Below, one piece after another: positions 1-8,342 of a stretch of DNA of 64,000 bases; the stretch's first letter is position 1, and the number at the start of each line of letters is the position of its first letter. The position numbers and the translations under genes were made by a program. The stretch spans positions 1-64,000 of the forward strand of contig PLWQ01000009.1 of assembly GCA_003165595.1 (NCBI GenBank). The letters run 5' to 3'. This DNA comes from Fibrobacterota bacterium (GTDB taxonomy: Bacteria > Fibrobacterota > Chitinivibrionia > Chitinivibrionales > FEN-1185). The notes below the pieces were generated by a model, which saw only the letters and a program-made list of their open reading frames with translations, made no database searches and was not told the DNA's origin.

Positions 1-393
1 GCAGACGCCAAGGCACAAGCTGATCCCAATGCAACAACTCCAGCGGCGGCTGACAAAACAGACGATATCCCTTTAGCGCCAACTGCCAAGATTGATGCGA
101 ATGCGAGTGAGGCTGAAACGAAGTTTGAAAAGGGACCGATTTGGATACGAGCAGACTTGAATCCGGATGACGCAAAAAAAAGCACTCAAATCCTTCATGT
201 TTCTTCTATTCCGGCCGGGTACGATCAAAAGGTACCAATGAGTCAATATGTAAATGCGAATGACGGCACGGTGGATTATAAGTTCGAAGACGCGCCTATG
301 CCAAAGGATTTCACTTATTCATTGGAAATCATTAATGAAGATGGCACTCAACAGGAGATCTTCAAAGACATGTTGTATGGAGATCTGAAATAA
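1..393 (+). CDS. C-terminal part of a possible type VI secretion-associated protein (truncated by window start)
   Basis: An open frame runs from the first base to the stop at 391-393, so the gene begins outside the window. The visible 130 residues start with an Ala/Asp-rich linker and then a compact domain with the motifs IWIRADLNPDD, VNANDGTVDYKFEDAP and TYSLEI. From memory this pattern (short beta domain ending in a phrase about the length of 'YTLEVDPG...FENV.Y.EL') occurs at the end of VgrG-, PAAR- or peptidoglycan-hydrolase-associated proteins of type VI loci; that is an inference. It lies 46 bp before a GH19 enzyme on the same strand, which fits a delivery protein followed by its effector. 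Function otherwise unknown. Confidence 0.5.
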   Translation, partial: ADAKAQADPNATTPAAADKTDDIPLAPTAKIDANASEAETKFEKGPIWIRADLNPDDAKKSTQILHVSSIPAGYDQKVPMSQYVNANDGTVDYKFEDAPMPKDFTYSLEIINEDGTQQEIFKDMLYGDLK

Positions 394-439
394 CTCGCAA
401 GTGCGCAAATCATTTCACTGAAAATGAAAAGGGTATGCT

Positions 440-1294
440 ATGGCCGATCCAACTGATGATCAAACGAACCAGGAACCCGAAGTAGGGCCCTGGTTCTGGT
501 TCGATCCTCCGGAACCTCAAGAGCCCGATTTTGCCGCAGTTTACAAAAGCTGGAATATGTGCCCCTTGTCCGGCCCGGCACTTCCTTCCGGTGCAAAATG
601 CTTGATTTCATCAGCTGTCTTTACCATGGAAATGCTAACAACAGCAGCCAAGAGAAGCGATACCGAATACTTTCAGCAAGTACTGCCCTGGTTAAATACA
701 TACGCCGATATCTATAAAGTTAACACAAAGTTGCGAGTTGCACATTTTCTGGCACAAACTGCGTCCGAAAGCTCCTTGGCAAATGTCAAAGAGAAACTAA
801 TGTATTCCGTTAAAGACATGTTGGCCATCTTTAGCAATAAACCTAAAAAGGATGGTACCTACCCTCATCCAAAGCTCAGGGAAACCCCCGAAAAATATGC
901 CATGCACCCTGAGGCTCTCGCAAACTATGTTTATTCGAATAGAATGCACAACGGCAACGAAGAAAGTGGCGACGGATTTAAGTACCGCGGAAGAGGTGTC
1001 ATTCAACTAACCGGAAAATGCAACTACGAAGGATTTACCAGAAGACATAACAATTTCTATCCCAAGGACCAACATGACTTTGTTGCAAAACCGGATTTGA
1101 TTACCGACTATTTGCGATATGGCATTGAAGCGGCATTTGTATTTTGGGATATGAACAATATCAATGCGTTTTGCACCGACGACCCTCAACTTAAAGGTGT
1201 AGAAGCGGTTACGTCCATAGTGAACGGGGGAGACAACGCCTTGCGACATCGTAAACAAGTATATCAGCTTCTTATCAACAAATTCGGGAAATAG
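440..1294 (+). CDS. GH19-family chitinase / muramidase-like hydrolase
   Basis: The 284-residue protein carries the GH19 signature in order: AHFLAQTASESSLA with the first candidate catalytic Glu, a KEKLMYSVKDML segment as in phage-type GH19 endolysins, then ESGDGFKYRGRGVIQLTGK and the conserved C-terminal GIEAAFVFWDMNNINAF and SIVNGGDNALRHRK. GH19 enzymes cleave chitin or, in phage- and T6SS-type members, peptidoglycan glycan strands. There is no signal peptide; the first 70 residues are a Pro/Trp-rich non-enzymatic leader, so export would have to be by a dedicated system. It follows a possible T6SS-associated protein and is followed after 5 bp by a secreted TPR protein, an arrangement seen for effector and immunity genes. 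Cell lysis or self-chitinase roles remain possible. Confidence 0.75.
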   Translation: MADPTDDQTNQEPEVGPWFWFDPPEPQEPDFAAVYKSWNMCPLSGPALPSGAKCLISSAVFTMEMLTTAAKRSDTEYFQQVLPWLNTYADIYKVNTKLRVAHFLAQTASESSLANVKEKLMYSVKDMLAIFSNKPKKDGTYPHPKLRETPEKYAMHPEALANYVYSNRMHNGNEESGDGFKYRGRGVIQLTGKCNYEGFTRRHNNFYPKDQHDFVAKPDLITDYLRYGIEAAFVFWDMNNINAFCTDDPQLKGVEAVTSIVNGGDNALRHRKQVYQLLINKFGK

Positions 1295-1299
1295 GCGAA

Positions 1300-2268
1300 A
1301 TGCAGAAACAAGTTGAAATTCTTGTGTGTATCCTGGTATGCCCGTTTATCTTGAATGGTCCATCCGACGCGAAGGAAGTTTCTTGCAGCGACATCCCCGC
1401 CATTATCAACACCGGGAAATTGATCGCGGAAAAGCAGCATGTGAAATACTTGTCAAATGATTCAAGGATTTGTTTCTTCAAGGAAAATGCTACAACTGAA
1501 AAACCATCATCATTTTCAATTACACCAGTGGTTCTGACTCCGGATGGCAGGAAATTGCTTCTCCCAACCAATTTACTTGACGAAGATATGAAACTGGACA
1601 CGTTATTTTCCCTTGACATGGATCACAATGGCCGGAATGAACTCGTTTTGATTTTTGTTTCAGAAGGATACCTTCGTGAATATTCCAGTGCGGGCACGAT
1701 TAGGGTTGTGTATTGTTTTCGGGACACTTCATTGAATCCACACAGTTGCATTGGAGAAAAATATCCCCTTGTCTACGAACATTTTGGTGCAATTCGTTCG
1801 GTTGAAAACGGCGGAGTTGAGACCTGTGACGGTACCATTTGTTCGTTGAAGGAGATAATCAAGGAGATTTGGCGTCTAGAGGGATTGCCCAAAGCAAAAT
1901 ATCTCCTGGAAAGCTATGAATGTGCAATGACCTCGTTCAAGTACAAGATGATAACCGACGCTGCAAATATTTCGACGGTCGGTCTTATGTTTCCCGATCT
2001 GCTGTCTGACAGCACAGTTGGTATCTTCAATGACTTTGGCTATTTCAAGGAACAAGCCAAGCAATACGATCAAGCTATCGCTATTCTTGAATTGGTTATA
2101 CAAAAGTATCCCAACCGGACCGTAGCATATCTCAATCTCGGAGATGCTTTTTTTGGAATAGGGGACCTGCCGCAAGCCAAGAATACCTACGCACATTACG
2201 TTGAATTGATGAAGAAAGAGAATAAGCATGGCAGAATTCCCCCTCGCGCGCTTGAACGCAGCAAATAG
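1300..2268 (+). CDS. Exported protein with C-terminal TPR motif; candidate immunity protein for the GH19 enzyme
   Basis: 322 residues. Residues 1-25 form a signal peptide (hydrophobic ILVCILVCPFIL then a polar cleavage region). The middle contains a beta-rich region with SLDMDHNGRNELVLIF, similar to FG-GAP/VCBS-like or DUF segments found in periplasmic immunity-type proteins. The C-terminus (about 250-310) has a TPR pair with YDQAIAILELVIQKYPN and AYLNLGDAFFGIGDLPQAK. The start is only 5 bp after the GH19 stop, so the two are translationally linked. A periplasmic partner for a wall-degrading enzyme would fit an immunity role, but no homologue was recognised and this stays an inference. Confidence 0.55.
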   Translation: MQKQVEILVCILVCPFILNGPSDAKEVSCSDIPAIINTGKLIAEKQHVKYLSNDSRICFFKENATTEKPSSFSITPVVLTPDGRKLLLPTNLLDEDMKLDTLFSLDMDHNGRNELVLIFVSEGYLREYSSAGTIRVVYCFRDTSLNPHSCIGEKYPLVYEHFGAIRSVENGGVETCDGTICSLKEIIKEIWRLEGLPKAKYLLESYECAMTSFKYKMITDAANISTVGLMFPDLLSDSTVGIFNDFGYFKEQAKQYDQAIAILELVIQKYPNRTVAYLNLGDAFFGIGDLPQAKNTYAHYVELMKKENKHGRIPPRALERSK

Positions 2269-2313
2269 TGTGCTCATGGAATGGAACAATCAGCGCGATT
2301 CATGCGGCAGGAT

Positions 2314-2343
2314 TTGACAGCGAGTGGAGGAAACGGGTATATT
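2314..2343 (+). promoter_or_regulatory. Candidate sigma-70 promoter for the sigma-54 response regulator gene
   Basis: TTGACA at 2314-2319 and TATATT at 2338-2343 are separated by 18 bp, and the response regulator starts at 2431. A TGGAACA motif at 2282-2288 lies just upstream and resembles the inverted TGGAACATGA motifs near 4430-4517, but this may be chance. Confidence 0.45.
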
Positions 2344-2430
2344 CCCATCTTATCTTAATACGCTCCTAAGAGAAGTAATTCCACATCCGCTCAATCCAAT
2401 TCAGATCGACGCTAGATCTTTAGGTACTTC

Positions 2431-3738
2431 ATGAAAACCACGCGTCTTCTCCTCGTTGACAACGATCAATCCGTACAGCACGCCTACACGCAATACTTCG
2501 CGAAGAGCGAATATCAAATCGTCTGCGCACGTACCCTGAAGGCGGCGAAAACCGTTGTCGCCGAGGAGCGCTTCGATGCGATGATCCTCGACTTGAGCCT
2601 TCCTGACGGTCCTTCTATCGAGTGGATCCCCGAATTAAGGATCTCCCATCCGGGCATGCCGATTATTTCCATAACGGAAATAGGCGATATTCCCACGGCG
2701 GTGAAGGCAATCAAATACGGTGCGGAGAACTTTCTCGCCAAGCCGGTGGCGATGAATGATCTTGAAATAATATTGAAGCGATGCATTGAGTTCGAGGCGG
2801 TACGCAAGCGCGACAGAATTCAGCAACGTTTATATAATCAGGTCTCACCGTATTTCGGAAAGAGCGTGCCGACCGAGAAAATCCTGGAACTCGCGAAAAT
2901 CGCCACGAAGAGCGATACGGTGGTGCTTCTTGAGGGCGAGACGGGCACGGGCAAGGGTGTTTTGGCACGATGGATCCACTATAACAGCGAACGCAAGTCG
3001 GAACCTTTTGTCGAAGTAAACTGCTCCATTCTCAAAGGAGAACTCCTTCGCAGCGAACTGTTTGGACATGTTCGGGGCGCCTTCACTTCCGCGGTAAAGG
3101 ACCGGGAAGGCCTCATCGAACTGGCCCACGGCGGAACGCTGTTCCTTGACGAGATTGGAGATATGGACCCGGCGGCCCAGGCTCAAATGCTCAAAACTAT
3201 CGAGGAAAAATCGTTCCGGCGAGTGGGGGATAACACGCTTCTAAAGAGCGAGTTTCGTTTGATTTGCGCAACAAACCGCGATCTGAAGGCAGAGACCAAG
3301 GAATTCAGACGCGACCTTTACTACCGTATCAACCTCTTTCCAATCAAGTTGCAGCCGCTGAGGGACCGAAGAGAGGAAATACCGGGACTTGCCGAGTATT
3401 TCCTGAGGAATTCAGGCTACGAGCACTTTCCCCTTCATCCGGATGTTTCGCGCTTGCTTGCAGACTATCCCTGGCCGGGCAATACCCGGGAGATTAAGAA
3501 CATGCTGGAACGGGCGCTTCTTCTTGCGCAAGGCGAGGTTCTTACCGACCGCTATTTTCCCGATCTATCTCCGGCGTTTGAAGGCGAGAAATCACAGAAG
3601 CTCGACGGCCTGGAAGACGAACATATTCTGCAGGTGCTGGAAAAATTCAATGGCAACAAAAGCAAAACCTGTGAAGCCCTCGGGCTTTCCATTTCCTCCC
3701 TCTACCGAAGGCTTGCTAAAATCGCCGCGTCCCGCTAG
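2431..3738 (+). CDS. Sigma-54-dependent two-component response regulator (NtrC family)
   Basis: 435 residues in three domains. A receiver domain (1-120) has the phospho-acceptor Asp54 in [10 protein letters not shown] and Lys104 in FLAKP. A sigma-54-interacting AAA+ domain (about 140-370) has Walker A GETGTGKG at 169, the sigma-54 contact loop GAFTSA at 216 (consensus GAFTGA, one residue changed) and Walker [12 protein letters not shown] at 234. A Fis-type helix-turn-helix lies near 400-432 ([22 protein letters not shown] region). It would bind enhancers and open promoters held by RNA polymerase-sigma-54. No histidine kinase gene is adjacent, so it is an orphan here. Five -24/-12 promoters occur later in the window and are plausible targets. 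Confidence 0.93.
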   Translation: MKTTRLLLVDNDQSVQHAYTQYFAKSEYQIVCARTLKAAKTVVAEERFDAMILDLSLPDGPSIEWIPELRISHPGMPIISITEIGDIPTAVKAIKYGAENFLAKPVAMNDLEIILKRCIEFEAVRKRDRIQQRLYNQVSPYFGKSVPTEKILELAKIATKSDTVVLLEGETGTGKGVLARWIHYNSERKSEPFVEVNCSILKGELLRSELFGHVRGAFTSAVKDREGLIELAHGGTLFLDEIGDMDPAAQAQMLKTIEEKSFRRVGDNTLLKSEFRLICATNRDLKAETKEFRRDLYYRINLFPIKLQPLRDRREEIPGLAEYFLRNSGYEHFPLHPDVSRLLADYPWPGNTREIKNMLERALLLAQGEVLTDRYFPDLSPAFEGEKSQKLDGLEDEHILQVLEKFNGNKSKTCEALGLSISSLYRRLAKIAASR

Positions 3739-3779
3739 GATGTTTTGCAAATTGCTGCAGTACCAGTGCGATCCGTCCC

Positions 3780-4190
3780 CTATTGATCGGGATACAACAG
3801 ACTGAGCAATTTTATTGCATCGGCTTTATTTCCAACCAGATGAAATATGCCTTCTTCAAAGAGCTTGTTTCTTATTCTGCCGGTGACCGTATTGCGGTGT
3901 TTCTCCGGGACATCCTGACAAATGATACCTATAATCGAATTAAGCATGTACCATCCTTTTACATCGATAGTACGAATTGAAGAGTCCAGTACCGACGCCA
4001 GCCTCTTTAGAACGAAGGCTTTTTCCACTCGTTTTCCTTTGGTCAATTTGGCGATGTTCAAAAGGATCAGCACGAACGGTTTCCCCGTCTTTTGGCTCCT
4101 CAAGCGTTCGAGAATAAGCATGCGTTGGAAGTATTCTTCCGAACAGTAGGAATCTCGAGCCGCCAATGAGATCGCTTCAACTGATTTCAT
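3780..4190 (-). CDS. Small protein with a degenerate GGDEF-like fold
   Basis: 136 residues with no signal peptide. The stretch SEEYFQRMLILERLRSQKTG followed by KPFVLILLNI is typical of the start of GGDEF-related domains that sit at the N-terminus of some exopolysaccharide sugar transferases. A central IIGIIC strand replaces the place where the catalytic GGDEF loop would be, and no GG(D/E)EF motif is present, so diguanylate cyclase activity is unlikely. It may be a regulatory or scaffold domain. It is convergent with the response regulator, 41 bp apart, and could be co-regulated with the small minus-strand frame upstream. Confidence 0.55.
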   Translation of the reverse strand: MKSVEAISLAARDSYCSEEYFQRMLILERLRSQKTGKPFVLILLNIAKLTKGKRVEKAFVLKRLASVLDSSIRTIDVKGWYMLNSIIGIICQDVPEKHRNTVTGRIRNKLFEEGIFHLVGNKADAIKLLSLLYPDQ

Positions 4191-4211
4191 ACCTACAATC
4201 CTTGTATAAGA

Positions 4212-4397
4212 CTAAGGTTTGTTCCCTGCAAAAAGCCTCATAATCGCAGGTTCATCCTTACGGAGAGCACTTGATTTGCACAGGCACTTGGAAACTAGTG
4301 CAATTGCGGTGCCATTCTTGTCCGTCGACAAATATCCCGACAGCCAACGCGCAATCGACCACAATGAGAGCCGCCTCGCCTGATCTTCGGCAATCAT
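4212..4397 (-). CDS. Doubtful small open frame
   Basis: A 61-residue frame in the same direction as, and 21 bp upstream of, the GGDEF-like gene. It has no convincing ribosome binding site, no recognised domain and a mixed composition. Listed because it fills a gap and has the right orientation; it may be non-coding. Confidence 0.2.
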   Translation of the reverse strand: MIAEDQARRLSLWSIARWLSGYLSTDKNGTAIALVSKCLCKSSALRKDEPAIMRLFAGNKP

Positions 4398-4424
4398 GTT
4401 GACATATGTGCATCATCGTGCGTG

Positions 4425-4517
4425 GGAATCATGTTCCACACTTCAAATTATGAGCCGCGCAACTCCTATTCGTGAGACATGCACTCCTAAAAACAGGAAT
4501 TCTTTTCTTGGAACATG
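4425..4517. promoter_or_regulatory. Candidate enhancer (UAS) with inverted TGGAACATG motifs
   Basis: CATGTTCCA at 4430-4438 and TGGAACATG at 4509-4517 form a perfect 9-bp inverted repeat with a 70-bp spacer. The left arm lies in its own dyad GGAA-N5-TTCC (4425-4437). Both lie 70-160 bp upstream of the -24/-12 promoter at 4585, the usual distance for sigma-54 activator sites. The stretch 4191-4780 otherwise holds the doubtful minus-strand frame, this region, the promoter and a mini-ORF. Confidence 0.4.
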
Positions 4518-4584
4518 ACCCGTTTGAGTCATCGACATGCGTCTAAGATGCTATTTTCGCTGTGTTTATCACAACGGGGCTGTC

Positions 4585-4600
4585 GGGCATGGTTCTTGCG
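4585..4600 (+). promoter_or_regulatory. Sigma-54 (-24/-12) promoter for the BON-domain gene
   Basis: GGGCAT-N5-TTGCG with GG at 4586-4587 and GC at 4598-4599, exactly 10 bp apart, matching the TGGCAC-N5-TTGCA consensus. Transcription would start near 4611, giving a leader of about 170 nt before the gene at 4781. Confidence 0.65.
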
Positions 4601-4646
4601 TTCCAGTACTGCACCAGCAAACTCACGCCCAGCAAGGGAGGCCGCA

Positions 4647-4682
4647 ATGGCCCAAGACAAAATCACCGAACCGCCTTTCTAA
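4647..4682 (+). CDS. Possible 11-residue leader peptide in the BON gene 5' leader
   Basis: A strong ribosome binding site (AAGGGAGG at 4635-4642) stands 4 bp before ATG at 4647, and the frame encodes MAQDKITEPPF then TAA. It lies between the -24/-12 promoter and the BON gene. It could be a regulatory upstream ORF or a remnant of a start region; there is no pause-type amino-acid run. Confidence 0.3.
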   Translation: MAQDKITEPPF

Positions 4683-4780
4683 AGACCAACGTGGTTTGCG
4701 CGAACGTCCTACGCCTTCAAATCGCCCGATTCTCAATCGAAAGTGACCGGATTTACCTTAAAGAAAGTGGCTATTCTATT

Positions 4781-5557
4781 ATGAAGAAGATTAATTCCAT
4801 GCCTCTCATTGTGACAGCGACCGTTGTTCTTGGCGCGGCCGGATTCCTTATGGCAAGTCAAACGAGCGATCGAATCGAATCTTCCGCGAAGAAATCCTAC
4901 GTCTTCAAGACCTATTTGAAAGGTGACGACATCAAGGTTCATGCACAGAACGACAGCGTTGTCTCCTTGACGGGAACGGTATCCGAATGGTCTCACCGGT
5001 CACTGGCCCAAGAAACGGTTGCAGGGCTTCCCGGAGTCGTGCGTGTTGATAACAAACTGGAAATAAAAGCCGGACAACCCGCCGAAAATTCGGACGCATG
5101 GATAGGCATGAAGGTAAACGTCGTGCTCATGTTCCACCGGAATGTGAATGTCCTCAAGACCGACGTTGACGTAAAAGACGGAATCGTCACCCTGCGCGGA
5201 CACGCACTAACCGAAGCGCAGAAAGATCTGACGACCGAATATGCAAAGGACGTTGAAGGCGTCAAGAGCGTCAAGAACGACATGGTCGTAGCGAAAGCCG
5301 GGAAATCGACCGTAGAAAAGGTTGACGAGTATTTTGACGATGCATCCATTACCGCACAGGTCAAGCTTGCATTGCTGTTTCATCGCTCCACCAGCGTTAT
5401 CAAGACAAAGGTTGAAACAAAAGACGGCATCGTCACGGTAAGCGGCGCAGCCAAGAACGGCGCAGAAAAGGATCTGGTTGGCAAGCTTGTCAACGACATA
5501 AAAGGCGTCAAGACCGTGAGAAATGACATGACAATTGAACAGGTTTCGTTGAAATAA
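4781..5557 (+). CDS. Periplasmic triple-BON-domain protein (OsmY-like)
   Basis: 258 residues. Residues 1-25 are a signal peptide (LIVTATVVLGAAGFLMA). Three BON domains follow, each with the pattern ...V.LTG.V... and a VKSV.NDM/VKTVRNDM strand; the last two are near-copies (VVLMFHRNVNVLKTDVDVKDG and LALLFHRSTSVIKTKVETKDG, shown in part). BON domains bind phospholipid or membrane surfaces, and OsmY-type proteins protect the envelope in osmotic stress. I chose ATG 4781 because the signal peptide begins there; the open frame extends upstream without a good start. Expression is probably sigma-54-dependent from 4585. Confidence 0.85.
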   Translation: MKKINSMPLIVTATVVLGAAGFLMASQTSDRIESSAKKSYVFKTYLKGDDIKVHAQNDSVVSLTGTVSEWSHRSLAQETVAGLPGVVRVDNKLEIKAGQPAENSDAWIGMKVNVVLMFHRNVNVLKTDVDVKDGIVTLRGHALTEAQKDLTTEYAKDVEGVKSVKNDMVVAKAGKSTVEKVDEYFDDASITAQVKLALLFHRSTSVIKTKVETKDGIVTVSGAAKNGAEKDLVGKLVNDIKGVKTVRNDMTIEQVSLK

Positions 5558-5715
5558 GACGTTTTCTATGACGTCTATCAAATAGTCTTGCAGATATTCC
5601 TCCCGCCGGATTACGGGCGCGGAGATACCCGGGGCACCCCGCGCGCGAAGTCCGGATACAAGCCGAGATTCGCCGAGCGGTCCAACGGTGCCCATCTTGA
5701 GTTAAGGGAGTCTAC

Positions 5716-7341
5716 ATGTTGCTTCTCAATTCCATTGTGTCCAGGTCGTGCGCGGCAACCTTGTTCTTTGCGCTCGGTTCATTCTCACTGATGCAAACGG
5801 TTAGTGCTCAAGCCGGGGGCAATACCTCCGTGTATTCACCGGTGATTAACGGCGAGGCTTTACGTGGATTAAGTACGGTTACCTCGGCCGAATCCATGGG
5901 CGCAGGCCGTCTTTCTTTTGACCTTCTGGCGCCTTGGTACAGGCAACAAACCGGATACCTTACAACGCCGAATGTGGGCGCTAACGTTTTCACCACCTCA
6001 GGGGCATTTTCTTACGGTGTAAGTTCCTATATCGATCTCTTTGGAGCCGTAGATTGTTTTGGCTCAAGTAACTATCTCAATACCGACAGAACCTACGGTC
6101 TGGGCACGATCCGGGCTGGAGCTCAGGGCTCGCTGCCCTTTCCAAAATTCTCCTTCATTCGAATGGGCGGACAAACGGAAATTATCGGGGGCACTTCTCA
6201 GAACCAGATCAACACGTACAGGGCCGATGGGTACAACTATTTCGAGACGCGTACAGGCTATGATTTTTTGGGTAAACTCATGCAAACATTTGTGGCCGGC
6301 AGCGAAGACTGGGGCGTCAAGTTGCATTTGAACGAAGCCGGAGTAATTGACATCAACAAAAATGATCCCGCGCTGTTGCTTCTTGGCGCCGGGTTGCAGG
6401 GGAACCTGGGGTTCATGGTTCTTGGCGCGGAATTGAACTCTCGCACCAGAGCCAACGACATGGCCTTTGCAACAGATCCAGTGTGGTTCACTCCCTCGGT
6501 GCATTTCCGCACGCCGTATCAGATGAACGCAATGGCGGGCGTGGATATTTCGCTTTCCCAGGACCGTCCGGACAATGCTCCGCGGGCGCTGGAACCCTAC
6601 CGCCTGTTTGGAGCACTGGCATTCTCCTTTGACATGTTGGCCGGCAGAAGAGCCGCCGAGCTTGCTCGGAGGCAAAAGGCGGAGCAGGAAAAAGCCGCGC
6701 TGGAGGCCAAAGCCGCCAAGTCGGACCGGGACTTAGTCACGAAGACGGTGAGCGATTCCATCGCCCTGGCCAACGAAAAGAACAAGGACCATATGCACAG
6801 GGAAGCGGCCGACGCACGAGCGGCAAAGGCAACCGCCGATTCTATTGCAGCGGCCAATGCACTCGCGGCAAAGACTGCTGCCGACTCACTCGCGCTCCTC
6901 AAGTCCGCGAACGATCTCGCCTATGAAAAAGGAAAACGCAGCGACGCGGAAAAACAGTTGCTGTCGACCGGTGAGCTGCTCCTTGACGCAGTATACTTTG
7001 AAACGGGAAAAACAGTCATTTCCATCAACTCAAAACCATACCTCAATATTATCGGAAAGATGCTGCTTAAGTATCCAAAATTGCAGATTGAGGTGGCAGG
7101 ACATACCGACAATGTCGGCGGCACAGATTACAACATTGGTCTCAGCCAGGGGCGGTCGGCATCCGTGCGCGATTATCTGACCATGACCTATCCTGCTCTA
7201 AACTCAACACTGAGCTCACATGGATACGGAATGAGCATGCCCAAGGCAGACAATAACACGAAAGAGGGCAGACAGTCGAACCGTAGAGTCGAATTGCGTG
7301 TTATAAATAGGGATGCGTTGCTCGAATACAGCCAAATGTAA
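5716..7341 (+). CDS. OmpA-family outer-membrane protein
   Basis: 541 residues. Signal peptide at 1-33 ending SAQA. Residues 40-300 form a beta-barrel-like region with repeated aromatic-flanked strands. Residues about 310-420 are an Ala/Lys-rich coiled coil (RRQKAEQEKAALEAKAAK). The C-terminal 110 residues are an OmpA peptidoglycan-binding domain with VYFETGK, VAGHTDNVGGTDYN, LSQGRSASVRDYL and RQSNRRVELRV. The protein would tether the outer membrane to the wall across a rod-like spacer. The ribosome binding site is AAGGGAG at 5704. It follows the BON gene by 158 bp. Confidence 0.88.
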   Translation: MLLLNSIVSRSCAATLFFALGSFSLMQTVSAQAGGNTSVYSPVINGEALRGLSTVTSAESMGAGRLSFDLLAPWYRQQTGYLTTPNVGANVFTTSGAFSYGVSSYIDLFGAVDCFGSSNYLNTDRTYGLGTIRAGAQGSLPFPKFSFIRMGGQTEIIGGTSQNQINTYRADGYNYFETRTGYDFLGKLMQTFVAGSEDWGVKLHLNEAGVIDINKNDPALLLLGAGLQGNLGFMVLGAELNSRTRANDMAFATDPVWFTPSVHFRTPYQMNAMAGVDISLSQDRPDNAPRALEPYRLFGALAFSFDMLAGRRAAELARRQKAEQEKAALEAKAAKSDRDLVTKTVSDSIALANEKNKDHMHREAADARAAKATADSIAAANALAAKTAADSLALLKSANDLAYEKGKRSDAEKQLLSTGELLLDAVYFETGKTVISINSKPYLNIIGKMLLKYPKLQIEVAGHTDNVGGTDYNIGLSQGRSASVRDYLTMTYPALNSTLSSHGYGMSMPKADNNTKEGRQSNRRVELRVINRDALLEYSQM

Positions 7342-7430
7342 TTGCAGGGCAATTGTAGATAAACATTCCTTATTTCGGCAAAAGGGATTTGTTACTTCTT
7401 AAAAAGCGATAAAATGAAAGGACACTCATT

Positions 7431-7580
7431 ATGCTTTACACTGTTGCAGCCATCCTGGTAGCCTTGTGGCTCGTTGGGTTGCTTACATCGTACACCGTGG
7501 GCGGGTTCATTCACATTCTTCTGGTAATCGCGGTGATCGTGGTACTTGTCAGGATAATTCAAGGGCGAAGATTGTCGTGA
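7431..7580 (+). CDS. Lmo0937-family tiny membrane protein
   Basis: 49 residues, MLYTVAAILVALWLVGLLTS followed by a second hydrophobic segment (GGFIHILLVIAVIVVLVRII) and a short RRLS tail. Length, two membrane segments and the L..GGFIH.LLV.A motif match the Lmo0937 family of small stress-linked membrane proteins. It has a ribosome binding site (AAAGGA) 7 bp upstream. It is too short for routine gene calling. It sits inside the envelope-stress block. Confidence 0.8.
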   Translation: MLYTVAAILVALWLVGLLTSYTVGGFIHILLVIAVIVVLVRIIQGRRLS

Positions 7581-7642
7581 TCTCCCAACCATACCCTTAG
7601 AAAAAGTATTCAATTCGTTTGTATCTATCGAAGGGAGGCATC

Positions 7643-8278
7643 ATGAATTCGTATTTGAAAGCAGTTTCCATATTGGCGCTCGGCTGTCTTATCTGGCTGG
7701 TGTGCGGCTGCGCATCGTCCAGCCTTGTCAACAAATGGCACGATCCTTCTTTCCAGGCTCCGCCGTTGGGGAAAATGCTGGTCATTGCGGTGAGAAAAGA
7801 ACCAACAATGCGTCGCATCTGGGAAGACGCTTTCACCAACGATCTTGTCAAGCACGGGGTGGTGGCGACATCGTCGTACAGTCTGTTTCCCGATGCACCT
7901 CCGGACACAAGCCAGGTGTTGGCTGCGGTGCAATCCAATGGTTTCGACGGGGTCCTGGCCATTCTCAGGCTCCCCACCGAAACGAACATGCACTACGTGC
8001 AAGGGTATACCACCATTGATCAGAACGTAAACTACGTCACGTATTGGCAAAGATACGGGACGTATTATCACGAAATAGATCACCCCGGATACGTTGACTC
8101 GCAATCGGTCGCCATCCGCACCATTGACGTGTCGACAACCGGAAACGGCGGCAAAATGATCTGGAGCGCGACGAGCAGAACTCCCGATCCCGGCTCCGTA
8201 ACGGATTTGCAACGCGGCGTTGCCGACATCGTCATAACCGAGCTGAGGAACCTGAGCATCATCAGCTCCAAGAAATAA
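7643..8278 (+). CDS. Outer-membrane lipoprotein, paralogue A (DUF4136-like)
   Basis: 211 residues. The lipobox is LVCGC after a hydrophobic leader, followed by SSSLVNKWHDPSF. The body resembles the DUF4136-like lipoproteins (conserved SLFPDAPPDTSQ, FDGVLAILR, GKMIWSATS). It is about 60 per cent identical by eye to the protein at 9509. I chose ATG 7643, which has AAGGGAGG upstream, over a weak TTG at 7619. The two paralogues flank the DUF3494 gene, so one of them probably arose by tandem duplication. The function of the family is not known. Confidence 0.75.
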   Translation: MNSYLKAVSILALGCLIWLVCGCASSSLVNKWHDPSFQAPPLGKMLVIAVRKEPTMRRIWEDAFTNDLVKHGVVATSSYSLFPDAPPDTSQVLAAVQSNGFDGVLAILRLPTETNMHYVQGYTTIDQNVNYVTYWQRYGTYYHEIDHPGYVDSQSVAIRTIDVSTTGNGGKMIWSATSRTPDPGSVTDLQRGVADIVITELRNLSIISSKK

Positions 8279-8342
8279 AGTAGCGCCGAATGTCGGCAGC
8301 CTGGTTCTTGCTTTACTTTTCAACAACGGAACGGGGCATATA

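Noticed and set aside
8295-8317. Sigma-54-like GGCAG...TTGC upstream of the DUF3494 gene
   Set aside because: The spacing between GG and GC is 13 bp rather than 10, which sigma-54 does not tolerate.
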